Positions 1 to 5,625 of a stretch of 7,762 nt of DNA are shown piece after piece; position 1 is the stretch's first letter; the number at the start of each line of letters is the position of its first letter. Position numbers and translations under genes: made by a program. The DNA comes from Caryophanales bacterium. Lineage in GTDB: Bacteria > Bacillota_I > Bacilli_A > RFN20 > CAG-826. The DNA lies in assembly GCA_016280685.1 (NCBI GenBank), contig JAEEHE010000018.1, positions 1 through 7,762 of the forward strand, written 5' to 3'. The notes under the pieces were generated by a model. It did not search any database and was not told the DNA's origin. It saw only the letters and a list, made by a program, of their open reading frames with translations.

Positions 1-460
1 CCGCTTTAATAAGTCTCTTTTTGATATCTCTGATGTCGTAATGTTCACCGACTTTTAAATCAATCGTATTCTCTTTAAATAATTCTGGACTCGGTAAATA
101 TCTTGTCGCCGAAGCTATATTAGCGATGACGATTCTTCCGCGATTATTAATTAACTCATTTAACACGAATAAACGATGAGCGACCATCTCTTTGGTCTGG
201 GCTAAAGTCTCCGCGCGAATGAGTTCATCGGCAGGAAATAATAAAACATCTTTCTCATCGATAAATGAACATATCAAAGAATAGATTTCCTGAGCCTTAT
301 ATAAATTAGAAGTTATTAATAAATATCTATCTTTATTTTCAAAATAATTAAGCGCGGTTAATAAGGAGATTCCAATGGAATCATCCACGACAAAATTCCC
401 CCTTTTCGCAGAGAGGGAGGGGGTGGATTTACTATTTTTCAACTTGTCAAATAGATTCAA
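1..460 (-). CDS. mfd: Transcription-repair coupling factor Mfd, N-terminal fragment (runs off left edge)
   Basis: Mfd is a DNA translocase that removes RNA polymerase stalled at DNA lesions and recruits the UvrA nucleotide-excision repair machinery. Only about 153 N-terminal residues lie in the window, starting MNLFDKLKN. They match the UvrB-like N-terminal module of Mfd: a segment reading LLITSNLYKAQEIYS, then DVLLFPADELIRAE, then IVIANIASATRYLPSPELF, in the order and spacing I recall for Bacillus Mfd (LVTHNLYQAQ, VLLYPVNELISSE, IVVAPVAAIRRMLPP). The helicase motor lies outside the window. The start is TTG at 460-458, chosen because AGGAGG sits 7 nt upstream and no in-frame ATG or GTG gives a better site. 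The gene begins 12 nt after the pth stop and has no promoter of its own, so it is probably cotranscribed with pth. The N-terminus before the conserved core is somewhat shorter than in Bacillus. Identification is confident from family resemblance and gene order. Confidence 0.9.
   Translation of the reverse strand, partial: MNLFDKLKNSKSTPSLSAKRGNFVVDDSIGISLLTALNYFENKDRYLLITSNLYKAQEIYSLICSFIDEKDVLLFPADELIRAETLAQTKEMVAHRLFVLNELINNRGRIVIANIASATRYLPSPELFKENTIDLKVGEHYDIRDIKKRLIKA
398..423 (-). other. GC-rich hairpin in the early mfd coding region
   Basis: In the mfd mRNA, codons about 13-21 contain a run of five C (423-419) and a run of five G (402-398) that can pair as a five-bp GC stem around a 16-nt loop, followed by AAUUUU. 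The stretch is strikingly G/C-rich and strand-asymmetric for this AT-rich region. It encodes a poorly conserved Ser/Pro-rich linker. It could modestly slow translation or transcription of mfd, or have no function. Confidence 0.3.
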
Positions 461-467
461 TAACTAT

Positions 468-473
468 CCTCCT
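468..473 (-). promoter_or_regulatory. Ribosome binding site of mfd
   Basis: AGGAGG on the minus strand, 7 nt before the TTG start of mfd. It fixes the non-ATG start. Its first base is also the last base of the pth stop codon, so ribosomes finishing pth arrive on the site, which suggests translational coupling. Confidence 0.85.
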
Positions 474-1027
474 TAGTTGAATTTGCTCATCGCTCGGTCG
501 AAATTAGACTTTAGCATCTCCTTTAATGCTTCAACAGCATTTTTAATCGCATCTTGGATCAATTCTCTTTCTTCATCAACTGGTTTAGATAAAACATAAT
601 CGATATTATCATTTTCACCTGGTTCACCAATGCCTACGCGAATGCGTTTAATCTCATTAGTGCCTAATAGATCGATAATATTTTGCATGCCTTTATGGCC
701 ACCGGAAGAACCATCGAGTCTCAATCTAATTTTGCCGGGTTCTAACGCCATATCATCAAAGATGACCACGACATCTTCTAATGGTATTTTGAAATAATTA
801 ATGACTTCTCTAACAGCAGTGCCAGAAAGATTCATAAATGTGGTTGGTTTAAATAACATGACATCTTCACCTAAAGCAGTTCCACGACCCATAAGGCCAT
901 GAAAAACTTCCTTATCGACATCTATTTGTGATAAGTCGGCGAATAAGTCAATCACATCAAATCCCATATTGTGACGTGTATGTTCGTATTTCTTTCCGGG
1001 ATTACCTAAGCCAATAAATAGTTTCAT
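473..1027 (-). CDS. pth: Peptidyl-tRNA hydrolase
   Basis: Bacterial Pth cleaves the ester bond of peptidyl-tRNAs that drop off the ribosome and so recycles tRNA; it is cytoplasmic and usually essential. The protein has 184 residues, a normal family length. Visible hallmarks are GLGNPG at 6-11 (substrate-binding Asn9), TRHN at 17-20 with the catalytic base His19, PTTFMNLSG at 61-69 with Asn66, and the FDDM segment with Asp91, equivalent to the Asp that supports the catalytic His. GSSGGHKGMQNI around 106-117 is the next conserved block. Its HKG replaces the HNG found in E. coli and Bacillus, so Lys112 takes the place of the Asn numbered 114 in E. coli. The IRVGIG motif near the C-terminal third is intact. 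The ATG at 1027 has no Shine-Dalgarno sequence and lies 12 nt after a TATAAT box, so the mRNA should have almost no leader. The gene is followed by mfd, an order common in Bacilli, and divergent from popT. Confidence 0.96.
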   Translation of the reverse strand: MKLFIGLGNPGKKYEHTRHNMGFDVIDLFADLSQIDVDKEVFHGLMGRGTALGEDVMLFKPTTFMNLSGTAVREVINYFKIPLEDVVVIFDDMALEPGKIRLRLDGSSGGHKGMQNIIDLLGTNEIKRIRVGIGEPGENDNIDYVLSKPVDEERELIQDAIKNAVEALKEMLKSNFDRAMSKFN

Positions 1028-1039
1028 AAGCGCTTAAAT

Positions 1040-1069
1040 ATTATACACGTTTTCTTGTATATTTGTTTA
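1040..1069 (-). promoter_or_regulatory. Predicted pth-mfd promoter
   Basis: On the minus strand a perfect TATAAT (1045-1040) is preceded, after an 18-nt spacer, by TAAACA (1069-1064, 4 of 6 matches to TTGACA). Only 12 nt separate the -10 box from the pth ATG, which predicts a leader of roughly 4-7 nt. The -35 box overlaps the -35 box of the divergent popT promoter. Confidence 0.6.
1042..1061. repeat. Short inverted repeat between pth and popT
   Basis: TATACA (1042-1047) and TGTATA (1056-1061) form a 20-bp dyad with an 8-nt centre. It overlaps the pth -10 box and lies directly upstream of the popT -35 box, a position where a regulator could affect both. In such AT-rich DNA a 6-bp dyad can occur by chance. 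Confidence 0.3.
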
Positions 1070-1091
1070 ATAACGTTAAATTAAATATAAT
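1063..1091 (+). promoter_or_regulatory. Predicted popT promoter
   Basis: TTGTTT (1063-1068), a 17-nt spacer and a perfect TATAAT (1086-1091) form a good sigma-A-type promoter. The -10 box ends only 9 nt before the popT ATG at 1101, so transcription should start at about 1098-1101, at or within 3 nt of the start codon. No Shine-Dalgarno sequence is present. Confidence 0.65.
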
Positions 1092-1100
1092 ATTATCACT

Positions 1101-2048
1101 ATGAAATTCTTAAAAAGATTCTTAGCAGGAATGGGAATTGGTACAGGTGCCGCTATCCCCGGTGTCAGTGGGGCCGCTATCGCTGTCATTTTTAATGTTT
1201 ACGAAGATATCATCTCCGCGGTTAATTCCTTCAGAAAGAAATTTGGTTATTCCTTCATGGTGCTTCTACCGATTCTCTTAGGAATTATCGCTGCAGTCAT
1301 ACCTTGTATCTTTTTATTCTCTTTAGCTTTTGAGCATTTGATGTTCGTCTTAATTTGTATATTCGCCGGATTCTTAATCGGTTCCTTCCCTAGTATCACT
1401 GATAAAGTCAAAGGCATTAAACCTAATAAATTACAAATTGTTTTAATTATTACCGGTGCTTTATTTGTTATAGCACTAGGAGTTTTATCAGTCGCTTTTG
1501 GTGATAAATTCAATATCGGTGGCTTATTCGCTGATATCAATCACAACTGGTGGTTATATTTAGTTCTAGTCCCTGTCGGCGTTTTAGCAGCGGTTGCTTT
1601 AACAGTCCCAGGTCTATCCGGTTCCTTAATCTTATTAGTTATCGGTTTTTACCGCCCATTAGTCGATTCTGCCAAAGAATGGGCATCTTTATGTGTCCAC
1701 GGCAATTGGTCGATGGCTGGCCCTCTTTTAGGGGTTATCGGCTGTTTTGGATTAGGATGCCTCATCGGTGTAGTACTCGTCAGTAAAGTGATGACCTTCT
1801 TATTAAACAAATTTAGAGATAATACCTTCTTCACAATCATCGGATTTATCGCTGGTTCTGTCTTAGTATTATTCTTTAATTACGATATTTATAACTACTA
1901 TCTCAACTGGTCAGGTATCGTCTTTGAAAACATCAATCCCGTCTTACCAATCTATATAGAAATACCTGTAGGCATATGCGTATTACTGATATGCGCATTC
2001 GCTTCATATATGCTTGCGAGATTAGAAAGAAAAAGACAACAGGAATAA
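1101..2048 (+). CDS. popT: DUF368 / PopT-family polyprenyl-phosphate transporter
   Basis: Members of the DUF368 family (PopT) were reported to return undecaprenyl phosphate, the lipid carrier for peptidoglycan and other envelope polymers, across the cytoplasmic membrane to the inner leaflet. The 315-residue protein is strongly hydrophobic with roughly eight membrane segments. It begins with the family signature: a Gly-rich stretch at 10-16 (GMGIGTG) followed by IPGVSG at 19-24. A second related motif, VPGLSG with P170 G171 L172 S173 G174, is followed by a similar hydrophobic run ending in FY, so the protein contains two repeated halves as expected for this fold. The C-terminus is short and basic (ARLERKRQQE). 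The length fits the family. The ATG follows a promoter directly without a ribosome binding site. The gene is monocistronic: divergent from pth, and ended by a terminator whose stem starts inside its last codons. Family membership is confident; the substrate is taken from characterised relatives. Confidence 0.9.
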   Translation: MKFLKRFLAGMGIGTGAAIPGVSGAAIAVIFNVYEDIISAVNSFRKKFGYSFMVLLPILLGIIAAVIPCIFLFSLAFEHLMFVLICIFAGFLIGSFPSITDKVKGIKPNKLQIVLIITGALFVIALGVLSVAFGDKFNIGGLFADINHNWWLYLVLVPVGVLAAVALTVPGLSGSLILLVIGFYRPLVDSAKEWASLCVHGNWSMAGPLLGVIGCFGLGCLIGVVLVSKVMTFLLNKFRDNTFFTIIGFIAGSVLVLFFNYDIYNYYLNWSGIVFENINPVLPIYIEIPVGICVLLICAFASYMLARLERKRQQE

Positions 2049-2063
2049 CCGTTGTCTTTTTTT
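2031..2063. terminator. Bidirectional intrinsic terminator between popT and the M6 peptidase gene
   Basis: AAAAGACAAC (2031-2040) pairs perfectly with GTTGTCTTTT (2051-2060) around a 10-nt loop. A T run follows on the plus strand (2057-2063), and on the minus strand the stem is followed by TTTTTCTTTCT-like sequence. It therefore serves both convergent transcripts. The 5' arm encodes the last residues of PopT, and the popT stop codon (2046-2048) lies in the loop. Confidence 0.85.
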
Positions 2064-2077
2064 CATATTTATATCTT

Positions 2078-3610
2078 TTAGAATAAGCCTTCTTTTTCGA
2101 TTTTTATCTTCGCGCTTCCACTATTGAGGCTCTTAATGGTAAATGACCAAGGGAAGTCATATTTGGCATTGGTTTTAGTGCCATTAACAAATTGATCTTT
2201 ATATTTCGAAATCTCGAATGAATCACCTTGAGAGAACAAATCATAACTAGAAATGACTTCGTTGCATTTATAATTTTTTGCCTTGCTCTTTCTAATTAAT
2301 TGTAAGAGATTGTAATCAGCGTATTCTTGACCTAATGGAGAAATATAACCATTAGTTGTGCCGCCCTCTTTGTAATAAGTATTTTTCATCGCTTGAGTGT
2401 AATAATAATTACTCCTTATAGAGCTCGTGAAATTTAACGCTCTTGCGGTGCCATCACTATTGAGTTCGCACTCTAATAATCTCGCATCGACATGCCATAA
2501 TCTAATACCGCTGAAGGAAGGACCTTTCGGATATCTGCCATTATATTGATGATCGGTATCGAATTTATTTAATCCTGTCGGAGTATATAACTCTAATAAT
2601 AGATATTCATCAAATGGAGAATCGATTCTATTAACACCTAAAGCGATTAATTCATGACTATCTTGGAAGTTATGTAATTCAATCGTGCAATCACCAGTAG
2701 GTACAAATGGTTTGGCCCAACCTAAGGCCATCACGGAATATGGGTCATGACTACCGATGTTGTAATCTTGCATGGAGAATCCACCAGCAGGAATACATTG
2801 TTTGCTATAGTCATAATAATCTTCTAATCCGAACATATGACCCATCTCATGGATGTATGTATGAGTGTCTAAATTACAATAATCTGTGTCACCAGCGTGA
2901 TAGGGACTTATGGAAGATTTATTCTCCCCATACATGAAGTCATAACTAGCCCAGAAAAAGGCATTTGGCTGGGGATTTGCTTTGTTTGCGTTGCTATTTT
3001 GCAGCCAGAAGCAATAAGCCCACATATTAGAAGCGTTATCATTTTCTAAGGTTCCATAATCGGGTGAACCATAGATGAGCATCACCCCATCAAGATAACC
3101 ATTTTGGTCGGAATCGAAATCGGTCATCGAATGACTTTCCTTATACCAATTCACCGCATCCACCACAAGTTGTTCAGTCTTGCTTTGACTAGAATAAAAA
3201 CTCTTAGAAGTGTAACCGCATTCATACCAATCGGTAACGACACCGGTGAGGTTTAATATATTTTGCGATAATTCTTGATAATAAGTATGAACACTTCTCC
3301 ATCCTGTATCATCATTGCTGCCAAAATAGGCTTTTTGTATATCGGAACGGACTCTCTCTTTGTTTAATAAACTGATATAGGAAATGGAATCAGTAAACCA
3401 AACAGGCACTACTAAAAGTTTAGGAGAACCAGTTACAGGCGTGCCATCAATAGGAGCGATATTGCGATTCACAAAATCGTTATAGGTATATTTCAATGTG
3501 GTCGGTGAAATATCATCAGTGGGAATATTAATAAAATTAAAATAACAACCGCTCAATGATAATGAACTAGCACACAAAGATAGAAAGAGTAATTTAGTTA
3601 GTTTTTTCAT
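2078..3610 (-). CDS. M6-family (immune inhibitor A-like) metallopeptidase lipoprotein
   Basis: This is predicted to be a zinc-dependent endopeptidase anchored by lipid to the outer face of the membrane. Residues 1-22 form a lipoprotein signal: two Lys, a hydrophobic core, and the lipobox LSGC with the modified Cys22. The catalytic motif is HEMGHMFGLEDYYD from 254: His254 and His258 as zinc ligands, Glu255 as general base and Asp264 as likely third ligand, as in the M6 HExxHxxGxxD pattern. An Asp/Asn-rich loop at 164-175 (DFDSDQNGYLDG) looks like a calcium site, common in M6 proteins. The length of 510 residues covers the peptidase and an all-beta-like C-terminal part; no cell-wall anchor or repeat domain is evident. 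It lies 44 bp downstream of the C11 peptidase gene but has its own -10 box 11 nt before the ATG and no Shine-Dalgarno sequence. The natural substrate is unknown; host or dietary proteins are possible. Confidence 0.88.
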   Translation of the reverse strand: MKKLTKLLFLSLCASSLSLSGCYFNFINIPTDDISPTTLKYTYNDFVNRNIAPIDGTPVTGSPKLLVVPVWFTDSISYISLLNKERVRSDIQKAYFGSNDDTGWRSVHTYYQELSQNILNLTGVVTDWYECGYTSKSFYSSQSKTEQLVVDAVNWYKESHSMTDFDSDQNGYLDGVMLIYGSPDYGTLENDNASNMWAYCFWLQNSNANKANPQPNAFFWASYDFMYGENKSSISPYHAGDTDYCNLDTHTYIHEMGHMFGLEDYYDYSKQCIPAGGFSMQDYNIGSHDPYSVMALGWAKPFVPTGDCTIELHNFQDSHELIALGVNRIDSPFDEYLLLELYTPTGLNKFDTDHQYNGRYPKGPSFSGIRLWHVDARLLECELNSDGTARALNFTSSIRSNYYYTQAMKNTYYKEGGTTNGYISPLGQEYADYNLLQLIRKSKAKNYKCNEVISSYDLFSQGDSFEISKYKDQFVNGTKTNAKYDFPWSFTIKSLNSGSAKIKIEKEGLF

Positions 3611-3621
3611 AACGTAATTTT

Positions 3622-3649
3622 ATTATAATAAAGAACTCCTAACTGCAAA
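3622..3649 (-). promoter_or_regulatory. Predicted promoter of the M6 peptidase gene
   Basis: On the minus strand TTTGCA (3649-3644), a 16-nt spacer and a perfect TATAAT (3627-3622) lie in the 44-bp gap after the C11 gene. The -10 box ends 11 nt before the ATG at 3610, predicting a leader of about 4-6 nt. A lone AGGAG lies 26 nt before the ATG, too far to act as a ribosome binding site and upstream of the predicted transcript start. The TATTATAATA at 3621-3630 is itself palindromic. Confidence 0.5.
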
Positions 3650-3654
3650 AGTTA

Positions 3655-5511
3655 TTAATACCAAGATGAATACCAAGAACCATATTGAGAGATAAGGTTA
3701 TACCAAGCATCGAAATTGCATTGATTCTTGTATTCATTTTTAGTTGTATAGCCTGATACAGGAATAAGAACATTAATGCCACATGGTTTTTTAGTCTTAT
3801 AACCAGATTGATATTCGTTATAGATAACAAGATTTTCTAATGCATCTAAAACATCTTGAATTTGAGAAGAGATAGATGAATAAGTGCTATTAGCTTTAAG
3901 GCCATCTAAAACACCTTTAACATCAAAGACATCATAGGTATATCCATAATCTTCATCATAACCGAATTGTAAAGCTTTATTCTTAGCCACATTAATGAAA
4001 GAATTCCAAGCCGTAGAACTCTTCACGATACCTTTTAAAGCAGTAGCGAAGTTATTGAAAGCCGTCTTATAAGCGCTCATCTTTGTTAAATCATAAGCGG
4101 ATTGTGTTTGATCAGTTGCACCTAATTTACCTTCTTCCACAATAAAGGTATGGCCAATCTTTTCTAATAAAGTACCGGAATTAACATCTAAATCAGCATA
4201 TAAAGTTGGTAACCATTCATCATAATCATAACCATAGCCACCTTCTACTTCTTGAGAAGAAAGCATGTAATTAAAGTTATGGCTATTAATCTCCGCGATT
4301 TCTTGGACGGACATTAAGCAAGCATCATAAGTGATGAATTCAAAATTCTCAGTGATGTCAAGTTTATTTTTAGCACCGGTAACCGCACTATCGACTTCAT
4401 CAGCGGTTAAAGAATCATCACTATAGTTTTCATCGAAGCAGCATCCAGTTAAAGCGCCACCATGATTCCAAAGAATCAAAGAATATTTTTGAGCGGGATA
4501 TGTTGTAATGCCCCATTCTAAGAAACTCTGCAAAGTGCTAGTTAAACCCATAGAAGCACTAGAAACATTACCATCTTTGATGACGTTATTATTTTCAATA
4601 TGGTATCTACCCATACCTTTGGATTTGCTAGAATCAATTTTATTAACACCATTACCACCGATAATACCACTATGCCAACTTTTGGAACCACCGGTTTGGA
4701 AAGCGATACTTAAATCTTCTGGTTGATTAGGAACACTACGGATTTCTTCAATATCCATACTGGCTAATCCACCATCACTATCACTCTCTAAATTAGAACC
4801 ACAAATATAGATGAGTAAGGTATATTTATCTAAAGCTTGTTCCACAACATTAACTGTACAAGTATCGGTTAAACCATTGCTTGTTTTTGCGGTAATAACG
4901 GCAGTTCCAGCAGTATTTTTCGCAGTGACAACACCATTATTAACTGTAGCGACATTGGCGTTACTGGTTGACCAAGTGACTGTTTGATCAGCACCGGCAG
5001 GTAAAACTGTCGCGGTTAAAGTTTTATTGCTTCCCATTGATAATTCGATATTTTCTTTATCAATTTCAACACCAGTAGGAGCGGGAGCGATAACTTGAAT
5101 AGAAATACTACCTTCGATATACTCACCACTGGCATTTTTGCCCTTCACTCTAATGGTGGTAGTACCAGCTTTAACACCGGTTAATTTACCAGTATAAGGA
5201 AGAACGGTAGCAATTGTTTTATCATCACTGCTCCATCTCTTATCGGTAATAGTTTGTTTTTTCGGATAACCACTACATGTTAAATCAATGGTCTCTTTGA
5301 TATTGATAGTCTCAGGAGCGTTGATATTGATAGAAACATCGTATTCAACATCTGGAATTGAAGAGGATGAAGAAGAGGAGAATTCTTCACTAGATTCACT
5401 GCTATCGACGGAACTTGAACTATGAGAAGAGGGGTTATCATAAGGACGGAAATCACATCCGCTGAGCATTAACGCACTAGCGATTAATCCGATAACTATT
5501 CTATTTTTCAC
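3655..5511 (-). CDS. C11 (clostripain-like) cysteine peptidase lipoprotein with two Ig-like domains
   Basis: Predicted surface cysteine endopeptidase; characterised C11 enzymes cut after Arg or Lys. Residues 1-19 are a lipoprotein signal ending in LSGC (Cys19). A Ser/Glu-rich linker follows (about 27-51, including a run of seven Ser). Next come two bacterial Ig-like segments: about 55-140, and a clear Big_2 domain at about 142-224, with the typical pattern of a LTATVLP strand, WSTSN and a following GVVTAK. The C11 domain begins near 230 with YTLLIYICGSNLES. It carries WNHGG with catalytic His350 and YDACLM with nucleophile Cys398, 48 residues apart as expected for the family. Asp396 is in the position of the Asp that helps bind basic P1 residues in PmC11. 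SSQEVEGGYGYDYDEW follows, a usual C11 segment. The start is GTG at 5511-5509, supported by AGGAGG 7 nt upstream. No Arg or Lys lies between 351 and 380, where PmC11 self-cleaves. The M6 peptidase gene follows on the same strand. Confidence 0.9.
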   Translation of the reverse strand: MKNRIVIGLIASALMLSGCDFRPYDNPSSHSSSSVDSSESSEEFSSSSSSSIPDVEYDVSININAPETINIKETIDLTCSGYPKKQTITDKRWSSDDKTIATVLPYTGKLTGVKAGTTTIRVKGKNASGEYIEGSISIQVIAPAPTGVEIDKENIELSMGSNKTLTATVLPAGADQTVTWSTSNANVATVNNGVVTAKNTAGTAVITAKTSNGLTDTCTVNVVEQALDKYTLLIYICGSNLESDSDGGLASMDIEEIRSVPNQPEDLSIAFQTGGSKSWHSGIIGGNGVNKIDSSKSKGMGRYHIENNNVIKDGNVSSASMGLTSTLQSFLEWGITTYPAQKYSLILWNHGGALTGCCFDENYSDDSLTADEVDSAVTGAKNKLDITENFEFITYDACLMSVQEIAEINSHNFNYMLSSQEVEGGYGYDYDEWLPTLYADLDVNSGTLLEKIGHTFIVEEGKLGATDQTQSAYDLTKMSAYKTAFNNFATALKGIVKSSTAWNSFINVAKNKALQFGYDEDYGYTYDVFDVKGVLDGLKANSTYSSISSQIQDVLDALENLVIYNEYQSGYKTKKPCGINVLIPVSGYTTKNEYKNQCNFDAWYNLISQYGSWYSSWY

Positions 5512-5518
5512 AACAATA

Positions 5519-5524
5519 CCTCCT
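5519..5524 (-). promoter_or_regulatory. Ribosome binding site of the C11 peptidase gene
   Basis: AGGAGG on the minus strand, 7 nt before the GTG start codon at 5511. It decides the non-ATG start. It contrasts with the M6 gene and with divergent marR, which lack such a site. Confidence 0.85.
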
Positions 5525-5540
5525 CTAAGCGTGAGAAAAT

Positions 5541-5569
5541 ACTTTATTGCATTTTTGGCTTATTTGCAA
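5541..5569 (-). promoter_or_regulatory. Predicted promoter of the C11 peptidase gene
   Basis: On the minus strand TTGCAA (5569-5564), a 17-nt spacer and TAAAGT (5546-5541, 4 of 6 matches) would start transcription near 5534 and give a leader of about 23 nt that includes the AGGAGG. A second TATAAT on this strand (5587-5582) lacks a recognisable -35 box and is a weaker alternative. Confidence 0.45.
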
Positions 5570-5588
5570 GAAATAATATATATTATAA

Positions 5589-5617
5589 TTGACAAGTTCG
5601 TATGCGAACTATAAGAT
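5589..5617 (+). promoter_or_regulatory. Promoter of the marR-ABC operon
   Basis: A perfect TTGACA (5589-5594) is followed after 17 nt by TAAGAT (5612-5617); TATAAG (5610-5615) with a 15-nt spacer is an alternative -10. Either predicts a transcript start at about 5622-5626, at or just before the ATG at 5626. An AT-rich palindrome, ATAATATATATTAT (5573-5586), lies just upstream and could act as an UP element. Confidence 0.7.
5595..5610. promoter_or_regulatory. Probable MarR operator between the -35 and -10 boxes
   Basis: AGTTCG-TATG-CGAACT is an inverted repeat with perfect 6-bp arms that fills almost exactly the spacer of the marR promoter. MarR dimers bind palindromes of this size, and a site here would block RNA polymerase, so autorepression of the marR-ABC operon is the simplest reading. 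It could also influence the C11 gene, whose predicted -35 box is 26 bp away. No second copy was noticed in the window. Confidence 0.7.
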
Positions 5618-5625
5618 ATTTAATT

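Noticed and set aside
1247..1840. Three short open frames overlapping popT on both strands
   Set aside because: They lie inside the well-supported PopT gene, show no recognisable domain and have no start signals.
3637..3642. AGGAG-like sequence upstream of the M6 gene as a ribosome binding site
   Set aside because: It is 26 nt before the ATG, too far for Shine-Dalgarno function, and upstream of the predicted transcript start.
3631..3654. Possible terminator between the C11 and M6 genes
   Set aside because: Only a 4-bp AACT/AGTT stem is visible and no GC-rich stem with a U tract, so read-through from the C11 gene cannot be excluded.
5573..5586. 14-bp AT-only palindrome as an operator
   Set aside because: Alternating A/T palindromes are expected by chance in AT-rich promoter DNA; it is better read as an AT-rich upstream element.
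5602..5625. Upstream in-frame ATG extending the MarR regulator by eight residues
   Set aside because: It lies inside the palindromic operator, between the -35 and -10 boxes, so it should not be transcribed from this promoter; it also lacks a ribosome binding site.
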